A stretch of DNA of 64,000 bases from Sagittula stellata E-37 (GCF_039724765.1 NZ_CP155729.1:1426001-1490000), one strand, 5' to 3'. Positions 1 through 10,388 are shown, counted from the stretch's first letter. Numbers and translations: made by a program. The notes: generated from the letters alone by a model not told the origin.

Positions 1-14
1 GCTAGGGTCGGGGA

Positions 15-1385
15 ATGGAGAACAGCGTCTCAGGCCATGGACACAGCGACCCGCCCGGAGCCGCCCCCGGCGAGATGGGGGAGGCCGCCTGGGCGGACGT
101 GCTGCGCGCGGTCGACCGGACCTATGCCGAACTCGTCGATTACCAGGAAAAGCTTGAGAGCCGGAACGCCGAACTGAGGGCGTTGCGCGGTGTGCTCGCC
201 TCGATCCGCGAGTCGATTGGCGACTACCTTGTCGTGACCGACCGCGACGGGCTGATCGTCGAGGTGAGCGCTTCGTTCTGCGCGATGGTGGGCGTGGCGG
301 AGGCACAGGCCGTAGGCCGCCCCTTCCTAGACTTCCTCGAACCCGGCGCGCGCGAGGCGCTTCGCCGGGCCATCGAACAGGCGGTTCTGGATCGCAGCGT
401 CGCGGCGGTCGAAGCGCCTCTGACCAGCAGCGACGGCCCGGAGCCGGTGGAATGGCGCGTGGCGCCCCGGCAGGAGCAACGCCGCCGGCTGGGCGCCGTT
501 CTGACGGGGCGGCCGCTGGGCGAATTGCGCCGCGCCTATTCCGAGCTGGCGGAAGGGCACGAACGCCTGAAGCAGGCGCAGACCCTTTTGGTGCGCAACG
601 AAAAGCTCGCCTCGCTCGGGCGGTTGCTGGCCGGGGTGGCGCACGAATTGAACAACCCGATCAGCTTCGTCTACGCGAATTCCCACGCGCTGGGGAAATA
701 CGTCGACCGGTTCGAACAGTATTTCGAGCGGGTGCAGGCCGGGGCCCCGCGTGAGGAACTGGTGGACCTGCGCGCCAAGCTGCGGCTTGACCGCGACCTG
801 AAAAACCTGCGTTCGGCCCTGAACGGCGCGCAGGAAGGGGCAGAGCGGGTGCGCGACATCGTGGCCGACCTGCGCCGCCTCTCGGCGGACGGGACGGGTG
901 ACATGGTGCCCTTCGATCTTGGCGACTGCGCGCGCGTCGCGGCAAGCTGGGTGGAGCGCGGCAGCCGGTCGGACCTGAAGATCGCTTTCGAGGGCGCCTG
1001 CGACGGGCCCGCAATGGGCCGTCCCGGGCACATTCAGCAGGTGTTGATGAACCTCGTTCAGAACGCGGCGGATGCCATCGCCGGGCAGGCGGATGCAGAG
1101 ATCACCCTGCGGCTGCACAGCGACGCGCGACGCGAGATGATCGACATCCGCGACAACGGCCCCGGCGTGCCGGAGGATCTTGCGGCGGCGATCTTCGATC
1201 CGTTCTTTACGACGAAGGACGTGGGCGCGGGGACGGGTCTGGGGCTGGCGATCTCGGCCAAGATCGTCGAGGAACACGGCGGCACGCTGGAACTGCTGCC
1301 GCAGGAGGGGGGCGCTTGTTTTCGCGTTGCGCTCAGGCGCGCGGAGTCTGCAAAGGACGCCGGGAAAGGGACGGAGCGGGAATGA
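15..1385 (+). CDS. hupT: HupT, sensor histidine kinase of the H2-sensing system
   Basis: The 456-residue protein has a PAS-like region (about residues 60-170), a short coiled linker, and a HisKA/HATPase_c kinase core. The phospho-acceptor histidine is H210 in the motif AHELNNPISF. The N box (NLVQNAADAI), the G1 box (DIRDNGPGVP) and the G2 box (GAGTGLGLAI) are all intact. There is no membrane segment, so it should be cytosolic. In Rhodobacter capsulatus, HupT phosphorylates HupR, and its activity is set by the H2-sensing HupUV hydrogenase. The same partners follow here (hupU and hupV directly, hupR at 15751). The stop overlaps the hupU start by 4 bases (ATGA), so the genes are translationally coupled. 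The start is the first ATG in the window, and the promoter lies outside it. The family call is firm; the signalling role follows the R. capsulatus model. Confidence 0.93.
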   Translation: MENSVSGHGHSDPPGAAPGEMGEAAWADVLRAVDRTYAELVDYQEKLESRNAELRALRGVLASIRESIGDYLVVTDRDGLIVEVSASFCAMVGVAEAQAVGRPFLDFLEPGAREALRRAIEQAVLDRSVAAVEAPLTSSDGPEPVEWRVAPRQEQRRRLGAVLTGRPLGELRRAYSELAEGHERLKQAQTLLVRNEKLASLGRLLAGVAHELNNPISFVYANSHALGKYVDRFEQYFERVQAGAPREELVDLRAKLRLDRDLKNLRSALNGAQEGAERVRDIVADLRRLSADGTGDMVPFDLGDCARVAASWVERGSRSDLKIAFEGACDGPAMGRPGHIQQVLMNLVQNAADAIAGQADAEITLRLHSDARREMIDIRDNGPGVPEDLAAAIFDPFFTTKDVGAGTGLGLAISAKIVEEHGGTLELLPQEGGACFRVALRRAESAKDAGKGTERE

Positions 1386-2371
1386 ACGTACTCTGGTTGC
1401 AGACTGCCGGTTGCGGCGGATGCTCCATGTCGCTCCTGTGCGCCGAGGCGCCGGGGGTCTTCGACCTACTGGACGGGGCAGGGATCGAGATGCTGTGGCA
1501 CCCCTCGTTCTCGGAGGCGACGGGCGGAGAGGTGCGCGCCCTGCTGTCCGCTATCGAGGCGGGCGAGCAAAAGCTGGACGTGCTCTGTGTCGAAGGCTCT
1601 GTTCTGATGGGGCCGGGCGGGACCGGACGCTACCAGATGATGGCCGGCACAGGGCGGTCGATGCTGGACTGGGTGCGGGCGCTGTCGGCGATGGCCACCC
1701 ATGTTGTGGCGGTGGGCACCTGTGCGACCTACGGCGGTGTGACCTCGGCGGGCGAAAACCTGACCGACGCCGTGGGGCTGCAATACGACGGGGCGCACCG
1801 GGGTGGCGCGCTGGGGGCCGGGTTCGTCGCGAAAGGTGGCCTGCCTGTGGTCAACGTCGCGGGCTGCCCGACGCATCCCGACTGGGTGACGGAGACGCTG
1901 ATGATGCTGGCGGAGGGTGTGCTGGACACGGCCGCGCTCGATACGCTGGGGCGGCCGAAGTTCTACGCCGAAAACCTCGTCCACCACGCCTGCCCGAAGA
2001 ACGAGTTCTACGAGTACAAGGCCAGCGCCGAGAAGCTGAGCCAGATCGGCTGCATGATGGAGCACCTCGGTTGCGTCGGGACGCAGGCGGTGGGCGATTG
2101 CAACATCCGGGGCTGGAACGGCGAAGGCTCCTGTACGCGGGCGGGATATCCCTGCATCAATTGCACCGCGCCGGAGTTCGAGGAGCCCGGCCACGCCTTC
2201 GCCGAGACACCGAAGTTCGCAGGCATCCCGGTGGGGTTGCCGACGGACATGCCGAAAGCGTGGTTCATGGCGCTGGCGTCGCTATCCAAAGCCGCCACGC
2301 CGCCGCGCATCGGGCGGAACGCGGTGTCGGACCGAATCCGGGTCCCACCCAGTCCGAAGGCGCGCTCATGA
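1382..2371 (+). CDS. hupU: HupU, small subunit of regulatory (H2-sensing) [NiFe] hydrogenase
   Basis: This 329-residue [NiFe]-hydrogenase small subunit should carry the iron-sulfur clusters of the sensor enzyme. It begins directly with the N-terminal cluster motif (LQTAGCGGCS; C11 and C14) and has no Tat signal, unlike HupS at 6484. That fits a cytosolic sensor rather than a membrane-bound energy-conserving enzyme. The proximal motif is the ordinary CGGC without the extra cysteine seen in HupS. Further cysteines sit in GCPTHPD and in the CIRGWNGEGSC to CINC stretch. It starts at an ATG overlapping the hupT stop and ends overlapping the hupV start, both by ATGA. Its expected partner is HupV, and the pair should signal to HupT. 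Confidence 0.93.
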   Translation: MNVLWLQTAGCGGCSMSLLCAEAPGVFDLLDGAGIEMLWHPSFSEATGGEVRALLSAIEAGEQKLDVLCVEGSVLMGPGGTGRYQMMAGTGRSMLDWVRALSAMATHVVAVGTCATYGGVTSAGENLTDAVGLQYDGAHRGGALGAGFVAKGGLPVVNVAGCPTHPDWVTETLMMLAEGVLDTAALDTLGRPKFYAENLVHHACPKNEFYEYKASAEKLSQIGCMMEHLGCVGTQAVGDCNIRGWNGEGSCTRAGYPCINCTAPEFEEPGHAFAETPKFAGIPVGLPTDMPKAWFMALASLSKAATPPRIGRNAVSDRIRVPPSPKARS

Positions 2372-3795
2372 CGAAGACCTTGCTGGTGGGGCCGTTCAAC
2401 CGGGTCGAAGGCGACCTGGAGATTCGGCTGGAGGTGGCGGACGGGCGGGTCACGGCGGCCTATGCCAATTCGCCCATGTTCCGCGGGTTCGAACGGATGA
2501 TGATCGGCAAGGGGCCGGAAGACGCGCTGACGATCACGCCGCGGATCTGCGGCATATGCTCGATCTCGCAGTCGGCGGCGGCGGCGCTGGCGCTGGCCGA
2601 TCTTGCCGGGGCGGAAATGGCACCGGAGGGCGCGCGGGTCGCCGCACTGCTGCACGGGGTGGAGAACCTGCTGGACCACCTGACGCATTTCTACCTGTTC
2701 TTCATGCCGGATTTCGCGCGTTCTGGCTATGCCGGCCGGGCGTGGCACGAGAGGGTGCAGGCGCGGTTCCTGGCCGGGCAGGGCTCTGGCACGCGGGCGG
2801 CTGTCGCGGCCCGGGCGGAGCTGTTCCATGTTGTGGGTCTTCTGGGCGGCAAGTGGCCGCACACGCTGGCAATCCAGACGGGGGGCGTCACGCGCGCGCC
2901 CTCGGTTCGCGACAAGGCACGCATCGGGGCGTGGCTGGCGGGCTTCCGGCGGTTCCTGGAACGTGAGGTCTTCGGCGCGCCGCTTGAGGCTTTCGATACG
3001 CTGGCCGACGTGGCGGGGCTGGAGCGTTGGAGCACGGGCGACGCCGGACTGTTCCTGGAGGCGGCGCAGGACACGGGGCTAGCCGGACTGGGCCGGGGGC
3101 CGGGGCGGTACATGTCCTTCGGCGCCTACCCGGTGCCCGAGGGGCGGCTTTTTCGGCGCGGGATGTGGCAGGACGGCGCGGTGGGGCCGGTGGACGAGAC
3201 CGCCATCGTCGAGGACCTGAGCCACGCGTGGATGCTGGGCGAGGCGGCGCATCCGTCCGCCGGTGAGACGCGCCCCGATGCGGCCATGCGCGCGGACGCC
3301 TACAGCTGGTGCAAGGCGCCGCGCCTTGGCGGAGAGACCGTCGAAGTCGGCGCGCTGGCGCGGCAGATCGTCGACGGCCACCCGCTGGCGGTGGCGCTGG
3401 CGGGCGAAGGCGGGGTGCGGGCGCGGGTTGCGGGGCGGCTTCTGGAAATCGCACGGACGCAGATCGCCCTGGAAGGGCTTCTGGCCGGGATCGCACCGGA
3501 AAAGCCCTTCATGACCGACGTGGCCCTGCCCCGAGACGGGTCGGGCGTTGGGTTGGTGGAGGCGGCGCGCGGATCGCTCGGGCACTGGCTGAGCGTCGCG
3601 GGCGGTCGCATTTCCAGTTACCAGATCGTGGCGCCCACCACGTGGAACTTCTCGCCCCGCGATGGCGGCGGTGTTCCGGGTCCGGTGGAGGCGGCGCTGG
3701 TCGGCGCGGAGGTGCTGGAGGGCGAGGACACCCCCCTGGCCGTGCAGCACGTGGTTCGGAGTTTCGACCCGTGCATGGTCTGCACGGTGCATTGA
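2368..3795 (+). CDS. hupV: HupV, large subunit of regulatory (H2-sensing) [NiFe] hydrogenase
   Basis: This 475-residue large subunit binds the NiFe centre. The N-terminal L1 motif is RICGIC (C61, C64) and the C-terminal L2 motif is DPCMVCTVH (C469, C472). The protein ends exactly at the final histidine, so it has no C-terminal peptide for an endopeptidase to remove. This is typical of sensory hydrogenases and contrasts with HupL. I63 in RICGIC and F111 in HFYLFF stand where HupL has V77 and a leucine. These bulky residues are the ones known in the Ralstonia HoxC regulatory hydrogenase to narrow the gas channel and give O2 insensitivity. The ATG overlaps the hupU stop. It should act with HupU as the H2 receptor for HupT. 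Confidence 0.93.
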   Translation: MTKTLLVGPFNRVEGDLEIRLEVADGRVTAAYANSPMFRGFERMMIGKGPEDALTITPRICGICSISQSAAAALALADLAGAEMAPEGARVAALLHGVENLLDHLTHFYLFFMPDFARSGYAGRAWHERVQARFLAGQGSGTRAAVAARAELFHVVGLLGGKWPHTLAIQTGGVTRAPSVRDKARIGAWLAGFRRFLEREVFGAPLEAFDTLADVAGLERWSTGDAGLFLEAAQDTGLAGLGRGPGRYMSFGAYPVPEGRLFRRGMWQDGAVGPVDETAIVEDLSHAWMLGEAAHPSAGETRPDAAMRADAYSWCKAPRLGGETVEVGALARQIVDGHPLAVALAGEGGVRARVAGRLLEIARTQIALEGLLAGIAPEKPFMTDVALPRDGSGVGLVEAARGSLGHWLSVAGGRISSYQIVAPTTWNFSPRDGGGVPGPVEAALVGAEVLEGEDTPLAVQHVVRSFDPCMVCTVH

Positions 3796-3841
3796 TGGCG
3801 CGCCACGCGCGGTGTGGCGCGGCGCGCCCGGGTGTCGGCGG

Positions 3842-3889
3842 CCTGCCGGGTGGCAGGTGGTGTGCCGAGGTATTTGGACCAAGGTGAAG
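3842..3889 (+). repeat. Hairpin plus GAGGTATTTGGACC-type intergenic repeat before hypF
   Basis: A small hairpin (CCTGCC, loop GGGT, GGCAGG at 3842-3857) is followed at 3867-3889 by a 23-base motif starting GAGGTATTTGGACCAAGG. The motif recurs with one base changed at 18781-18803 before hypE, again after GC-rich hairpins. Here its AAGGTGAAG end lies just before the hypF ATG and may supply the ribosome-binding site. From memory, similar motifs are common between genes in Rhodobacteraceae; no search was made. Confidence 0.6.
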
Positions 3890-3891
3890 CC

Positions 3892-6114
3892 ATGGGCGCG
3901 GGGAGACGGATACGGGTGCGCGGTCAGGTGCAGGGCGTGGGCTTTCGCCCTTTCGTCTGGCAACTGGCGCGCGAGATGGGGCTGACCGGGGTCGTGCTGA
4001 ACGATCCGGAGGGCGTGTTGATCCGGGCGGCCGGGGACGATCTGGACGGGTTCGAACAAGCGCTTGTGGCGCGCGCGCCGCTGCTGGCCCGGGTGGATTC
4101 GGTGGAGTCCGTGCCCTGTGAGGTGGAGGGCGAGGGCTTTGTCATCGGTGCGACCGAGGGCGCGGGGGCCGAGACACGTGTCACGCCGGATGCGGCCAGC
4201 TGCGCGGATTGCCTGGCGGAGGTGCGCGATCCCGGCGACCGGCGGTACGGCTATGCCTTTGCCAACTGCACCCATTGCGGGCCGCGTTTCACCATCCTGC
4301 GCGGGCTGCCCTATGACCGGGCGCAGACGACCATGGCGGCCTTCCCCATGTGTGACGCCTGCCGGGCGGAGTACGGCGACCCGGGCGACCGCCGTTTCCA
4401 CGCGCAGCCGGTGGCTTGTCCGGACTGCGGTCCGCGCCTGTGGCTGGAACCGGAGGGCGGGCTTGCGGAGGCTGTAACCCGGCTGGCGCGCGGCGAGGTT
4501 CTTGCGGTCAAGGGGCTGGGCGGCTTCTACCTGGCCTGCGATGCCGCGAACGTGGAGGCGGTGGCGCTGTTGCGGGCGCGCAAGCGGCGGCCGTCGAAAC
4601 CGTTTGCGCTGATGGCGCCGCTGGATGTCCTGAGGCGGTTCGCGCGGGTGGACGACGCGGCAGAGGCGTTGCTGCGCGATCCTGCGGCGCCGATCGTGCT
4701 TTTGCCGAAGGGAGCGGAGGCGCTGCCCGAAAGTGTGGCGCCGGGCATGGCGGAGCTGGGCTGGATGCTGCCCTACACGCCGTTGCATCACCTGCTGCTG
4801 GAGGCTTTCGGCGGGGTTCTGGTGATGACCTCCGGCAACCTCTCGGGCGAGCCACAGGCGATCGGCAACGCCGAGGCGCGGGAGGTGCTGGCCCCGTTCG
4901 CCGATGCCTTCCTGATGCATGACCGCGACATCGCGCGGCGGCTGGACGACTCGGTCGAGCGGGCCGCGCCGCCGATGGTGTTGCGCCGCGCGCGGGGGCG
5001 GGTGCCCGGCACGATTCCCCTGCCGGAAGGGTTCGGTGCGGCGCCGCAGGCGGTGGGCTATGGCGGCCAGATGAAGGCGGCGATCTGCCTTGTGAAGAAC
5101 GGTCAGGCGCTGCTGGGGCATCATCTGGGCGAGCTGGACGAGGCGTTGACCTGGGACGCGTTCCTCGACGCCGACCGGGACTATGCCGCCTTGTTCGACC
5201 ACCGTCCGGAGGTGGTGGCGGTGGACCTGCATCCGGACTTCCGCGCTTCGCGCCACGGGGCCGCGCGGGCGGAGTCGGAGGGGCTGCGGCTGGAGGAAAT
5301 CCAGCATCACCACGCGCACCTGGCGTCCTGCCTGGCAGAGAATGGCTGGCCGCTGGACGGCGGGCGGGTGGCCGGGATCGTGCTGGACGGGCTGGGACTG
5401 GGGCCGGATGGCACGGTCTGGGGCGGCGAGGTGCTTTTGGGCGACTACCGCGGTTTCGAACGGCGCAGCTGGCTGGCGCCGGTTCCGCTGGTCGGTGGCG
5501 ACCGGGCTCAGGCGGAGCCGTGGCGCAATGCGTTGACCCGGCTGGACGCGGCGGGACTGGCGGAATGGGCAGACGGGCTTTTCCCGGACGCCCCGCGCGA
5601 CATGCTGCGGACGGCGGCGGCGCGCGGGGTGAACGCGCCGCTGTCGTCCTCGGCCGGACGGCTGTTCGATGCGGTGGCGGCCTGTCTCGGCATATGCCCG
5701 GGGCGTCAGAGCTTCGAGGGCGAGGCGGCCATGCGGCTGGAGGCGCTGGCCGGTGAAGGGGGCGACGCGGGGTATGCGTTCGGCCACGACGGCCCGGTCA
5801 TCGACCCGGCGCCGATGTTCCGCGCGTTGCACGCGGACGTCATCGGCGGTGCGGGCGTGGCGTTGATGTCGGCGCAGTTCCACGCCGGTCTGGCGCGGGT
5901 CTTCGCGGAGCGGGCACAGGCGTTGGTGCAGGACGGGGAGGCGGAGGCCGTGGCGCTGACCGGTGGATGTTTCCAGAACGCCCGCCTGTTGCAGGAGACG
6001 ATGATGGCCCTTGGCGAGGTGCCGGTTCTGGTCCACCGGACGGTGCCCGCGAACGATGGCGGGCTGGCGCTTGGACAGGCGCTGGTGGCGGCAGCACGAG
6101 TGCTGGCGGACTGA
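3892..6114 (+). CDS. hypF: HypF, carbamoyltransferase for hydrogenase cyanide ligand synthesis
   Basis: HypF uses carbamoyl phosphate and ATP to carbamoylate the C-terminal cysteine of HypE, the first step towards the CN ligands of the NiFe centre. The 740-residue protein has the full architecture. An acylphosphatase domain comes first (QGVGFRPF, R19). Two Cys4 zinc motifs follow (C104/C107/C126/C129 and C154/C157/C176/C179). Then come a YrdC/Sua5-like domain (about 190-370, with a KGLGGFYLACD motif) and a Kae1-like domain (from about 385, with VDLHPDF and HHHAHLAS metal-binding histidines). The ATG at 3892 is preferred over an upstream in-frame ATG at 3814. It places the acylphosphatase strand at the very N-terminus and has AAGGTGAAG just upstream. 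Confidence 0.94.
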   Translation: MGAGRRIRVRGQVQGVGFRPFVWQLAREMGLTGVVLNDPEGVLIRAAGDDLDGFEQALVARAPLLARVDSVESVPCEVEGEGFVIGATEGAGAETRVTPDAASCADCLAEVRDPGDRRYGYAFANCTHCGPRFTILRGLPYDRAQTTMAAFPMCDACRAEYGDPGDRRFHAQPVACPDCGPRLWLEPEGGLAEAVTRLARGEVLAVKGLGGFYLACDAANVEAVALLRARKRRPSKPFALMAPLDVLRRFARVDDAAEALLRDPAAPIVLLPKGAEALPESVAPGMAELGWMLPYTPLHHLLLEAFGGVLVMTSGNLSGEPQAIGNAEAREVLAPFADAFLMHDRDIARRLDDSVERAAPPMVLRRARGRVPGTIPLPEGFGAAPQAVGYGGQMKAAICLVKNGQALLGHHLGELDEALTWDAFLDADRDYAALFDHRPEVVAVDLHPDFRASRHGAARAESEGLRLEEIQHHHAHLASCLAENGWPLDGGRVAGIVLDGLGLGPDGTVWGGEVLLGDYRGFERRSWLAPVPLVGGDRAQAEPWRNALTRLDAAGLAEWADGLFPDAPRDMLRTAAARGVNAPLSSSAGRLFDAVAACLGICPGRQSFEGEAAMRLEALAGEGGDAGYAFGHDGPVIDPAPMFRALHADVIGGAGVALMSAQFHAGLARVFAERAQALVQDGEAEAVALTGGCFQNARLLQETMMALGEVPVLVHRTVPANDGGLALGQALVAAARVLAD

Positions 6115-6483
6115 GAGCGTGCGGCCATCGGCCAGCGGGCAAGGGTGGCGTGAAACCCCACCCTACAATGTGTCGCGCGTTGGAAGACCGCATGACTCGG
6201 ATGCATAGCCGCCGCGGCGCGGCAGGCGGTGCTGCGGAAAGCGACTTACCGGAGGCGGGTGGAAAGCGGTCAGTTCTCTACCGCAGGCGCGGTCCTTTTT
6301 GGTCGGCCAAACCCGTGCAAGCAACTGAAAATCATAATTTAATCTGGGATCTTCGCAGGCTGCACATTCATTTTGCATCGCCCCCCTCCGACCGGCCCAT
6401 ATGGGAGGCAGCTTTGTATGCCACGGCATTCTGCGGCGCCGCATCGTGCCGCTGACGGCGCCGGATGACAGGGAGGGACCAGC
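6115..6483 (+). promoter_or_regulatory. hypF-hupS intergenic region, probable hupSL control region
   Basis: This 369-base gap has no credible gene. Its middle is AT-rich for this genome (about 6330-6375). An inverted repeat, TTTGG-TCGG-CCAAA, lies at 6298-6311 and contains TTG-N6-CAA. The HupR site I know from R. capsulatus is TTG-N5-CAA, so this is a near match only. The AT-rich stretch just downstream (around 6330-6345) could bind IHF, as in R. capsulatus, but matches the consensus poorly. I could not fix a convincing -35/-10 pair. A good ribosome-binding site (GGGAGGGA, 6471-6478) precedes the hupS TTG start. Confidence 0.45.
6144..6170 (+). repeat. GC-rich dispersed repeat copy after hypF
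   Basis: The sequence GGTGGCGTGAAACCCCACCC followed by TACAATG starts 30 bases after the hypF stop. It resembles the elements after lolD (57696-57719) and after hom (62711-62743): a GGnGGCG block, a short spacer, and a CCCCnCCCTAC block. GGTGG and CCACC can pair around the spacer. It looks like a REP-type short interspersed element rather than a U-tract terminator. Confidence 0.5.
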
Positions 6484-7572
6484 TTGAGCCAGATCGAAAC
6501 CTTCTATGACGTGATGCGTCGGCAGGGGATCACCCGCCGGAGCTTCATGAAGTACTGTGCGCTGACGGCCTCGGCGCTGGGGCTGGGACCCGCCTTTGTG
6601 CCGAAGATCGCCCACGCGATGGAGACCAAACCGCGCACGCCCGTGATCTGGGTGCACGGGCTGGAGTGCACCTGCTGCTCGGAGTCGTTCATCCGGTCGG
6701 CACACCCTCTGGCCAAGGACGTGGTGCTGTCGATGATCTCGCTCGACTACGACGACACTCTGATGGCCGCCGCCGGACACCAGGCCGAGGCGGCGCTGCA
6801 GGACACCATCGAGAAGTACAAGGGCAACTACATCCTTGCCGTCGAAGGCAACCCGCCGCTGAACGAGGACGGCATGTATTGCATCGTCGGCGGCAAGCCC
6901 TTCGTCGAGCAATTGCGCCATGCGGCGGAACACGCCAAGGCGATCATCTCGTGGGGGGCCTGCGCGTCCTATGGCTGCGTGCAGGCCGCCGCGCCCAACC
7001 CGACGCGGGCGACGCCGGTGCACAAGGTCATCACGGACAAGCCGATCATCAAGGTGCCGGGCTGCCCGCCCATCGCCGAGGTCATGACCGGCGTCATCAC
7101 CTACATGCTGACCTTCGACCGTCTGCCGGAACTCGACCGCCAAGGCCGCCCGGCGATGTTCTACGGCCAGCGCATCCACGACAAGTGTTATCGCCGCCCG
7201 CACTTCGACGCCGGCCAGTTCGTCGAGGCCTGGGACGACGACAACGCGCGCAGGGGCTACTGCCTTTACAAGATGGGGTGCAAGGGGCCGACCACCTACA
7301 ACGCCTGTTCCACCGTGCGCTGGAACGAGGGTGTCAGCTTTCCGATCCAGTCGGGTCATGGCTGCATCGGCTGTTCCGAAGATGGGTTCTGGGACCAGGG
7401 CAGTTTCTACAACCGGGTGACCGACCTGACCCAGTTCGGGGTCGAGGCGAACGCCGACAAGATCGGGCTGGCCGCCGCCGGTGTCGTGGGGGCCGGCGTT
7501 GCCGCCCATGCCGCCGTGACCGCGCTGAAGGCCGCACAGAAAAAGACACAGTCGAGCAAAGAGGAGGCCTGA
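6484..7572 (+). CDS. hupS: HupS, small subunit of membrane-bound uptake [NiFe] hydrogenase
   Basis: This 362-residue precursor carries a Tat signal (RRSFMK, residues 18-23) with probable cleavage after AHA (residue 45). It also has a C-terminal hydrophobic anchor (about 327-350). It relays electrons from HupL through three FeS clusters to cytochrome HupC. The proximal-cluster motif is ECTCCSE: C62 and C65 are standard ligands and C64 is extra. A second extra cysteine is C165 in GACASYGC. If the mature chain starts at M46, these become C19 and C120, the supernumerary cysteines of the O2-tolerant 4Fe-3S cluster in Ralstonia HoxK. The start codon is TTG, supported by GGGAGGGA seven bases upstream and by the complete Tat signal. 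The hupL start follows three bases after the stop. Confidence 0.95.
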   Translation: MSQIETFYDVMRRQGITRRSFMKYCALTASALGLGPAFVPKIAHAMETKPRTPVIWVHGLECTCCSESFIRSAHPLAKDVVLSMISLDYDDTLMAAAGHQAEAALQDTIEKYKGNYILAVEGNPPLNEDGMYCIVGGKPFVEQLRHAAEHAKAIISWGACASYGCVQAAAPNPTRATPVHKVITDKPIIKVPGCPPIAEVMTGVITYMLTFDRLPELDRQGRPAMFYGQRIHDKCYRRPHFDAGQFVEAWDDDNARRGYCLYKMGCKGPTTYNACSTVRWNEGVSFPIQSGHGCIGCSEDGFWDQGSFYNRVTDLTQFGVEANADKIGLAAAGVVGAGVAAHAAVTALKAAQKKTQSSKEEA

Positions 7573-7575
7573 TAG

Positions 7576-9369
<1,794 letters not shown>

Positions 9370-9384
9370 GGAAGGACAAAGACC

Positions 9385-9561
9385 ATGAAACGCATTGCAG
9401 CACTGATCGCACTTCTTCCGGTTTCGGCCATGGCGCACGGCGCGCATGCCCCGGTACCGGACAGCGCCCACGGCCTCGCCCACCTCGCGCCCGCGCTTCT
9501 GGTGATCGCGGTGGCCGCGGTGGTCGCCCGCATCGCTTTCCGGGGGAAGGACGATGCATGA
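9385..9561 (+). CDS. Small histidine-bearing membrane or secreted protein between hupL and hupC
   Basis: A 58-codon frame starts at ATG 9385 (GGAAGGAC upstream), 15 bases after the hupL stop, and ends overlapping the hupC start by 8 bases. The predicted protein begins MKRIAALIALLPVSAMA, a good Sec-type signal peptide with cleavage likely after AMA. It then has a short segment with five histidines (HGAHAPVPDSAHGLAH). It ends in a hydrophobic helix (about residues 34-52) and a short basic tail. Perfect operon fit and the signal-like start argue that it is translated. I do not recognise the family. Position suggests a role at the membrane with HupSL or HupC, but that is only guilt by association. 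Confidence 0.65.
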   Translation: MKRIAALIALLPVSAMAHGAHAPVPDSAHGLAHLAPALLVIAVAAVVARIAFRGKDDA

Positions 9562-10336
9562 CGGCACCGAGACGATCCACCAGCCGCGACCGGGGATCGA
9601 ACCCCTGCCGACGGCCCGCCTGACCGGCGACGCCACCGCGCAGGACCTCGAGTCGATCCGCAAGCGCACCTCCGTCTATGTCTACGAGGCGCCGGTGCGC
9701 CTGTGGCACTGGATCAACGCGGCCTGCATCTTTGTCCTGGTGTTCACCGGCTGGTTCATCGGCAACCCGTTCCCGTCGATGCAGATCGCCGAGCCGGTGC
9801 ATCAGTTCGTGTTCGGCTACACCCGCTTCGCGCATTTCAGCGCCGGGCTGATCCTGACGGTGGGCTTCTTCGGGCGGATCTACTGGGCCTTCGTCGGCAA
9901 CCATCATGCCAGGCAGCTTTTCTACGTGCCCGTGTGGAACCGCCACTGGTGGAAGGAACTGTGGTTCGAGATCAAGTGGTACGCCTTCCTCGAAAGCGAG
10001 CCCAAGAAGTACGTGGGCCACAACCCGCTGGCGCAGCTTGCCATGTTCATGTTCATGACGGTCGGCCTGTCCTTCATGATCCTGACGGGCCTTGCGTTGT
10101 ATGGCGAGGGGCTGGGCGATCACAGCTTCATCTACGGGGCGACAAGCTGGGTGCTGACCCTGTTCGGCAACAGCCAGATCGTGCACTCGGTCCACCACCT
10201 CGGCATGTGGTTCATCGTGATCTTCATGATCATCCACATTTACGTGGCAATCCGCGAGGACATCATGTCCCGGCAGTCGATCGTGTCGACGATGATCTCG
10301 GGGCACCGCACGTTCAAGGACGACCGCGCCGACTGA
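9554..10336 (+). CDS. hupC: HupC, b-type cytochrome anchoring uptake hydrogenase
   Basis: This 260-residue integral membrane diheme cytochrome b of the HyaC/HupC family accepts electrons from HupS and passes them to quinone. Four hydrophobic segments are visible, at about residues 54-72, 95-116, 157-180 and 212-233. Likely haem histidines lie in RLWHWINA (H52), RFAHFSAG and the HHLGMWF to MIIHIY segment. The cytosolic N-terminus is about 40 residues. The ATG at 9554 lies inside the end of the small upstream ORF, so the two are probably coupled in translation. A terminator follows at 10364-10388. Confidence 0.94.
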   Translation: MHDGTETIHQPRPGIEPLPTARLTGDATAQDLESIRKRTSVYVYEAPVRLWHWINAACIFVLVFTGWFIGNPFPSMQIAEPVHQFVFGYTRFAHFSAGLILTVGFFGRIYWAFVGNHHARQLFYVPVWNRHWWKELWFEIKWYAFLESEPKKYVGHNPLAQLAMFMFMTVGLSFMILTGLALYGEGLGDHSFIYGATSWVLTLFGNSQIVHSVHHLGMWFIVIFMIIHIYVAIREDIMSRQSIVSTMISGHRTFKDDRAD

Positions 10337-10363
10337 CACGGTGCGTCCTGACAGGCAGGGGAA

Positions 10364-10388
10364 GGCGGGCCGCAGCGCCCGCCTTTTT
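10364..10388 (+). terminator. Rho-independent terminator after hupC
   Basis: A perfect 7-bp stem GGCGGGC/GCCCGCC (10364-10370 and 10377-10383) with loop CGCAGC is followed by TTTTT (10384-10388). It lies 28 bases after the hupC stop. It would separate structural hupSLC transcripts from the accessory genes that start at 10678. Confidence 0.85.

Noticed and set aside
3079..6036. A 985-codon open frame on the minus strand opposite hupV and hypF
   Set aside because: High GC leaves few stops on the antisense strand; the product is rich in Arg, His, Pro and Gln with no domain, while the + strand genes have complete motifs.
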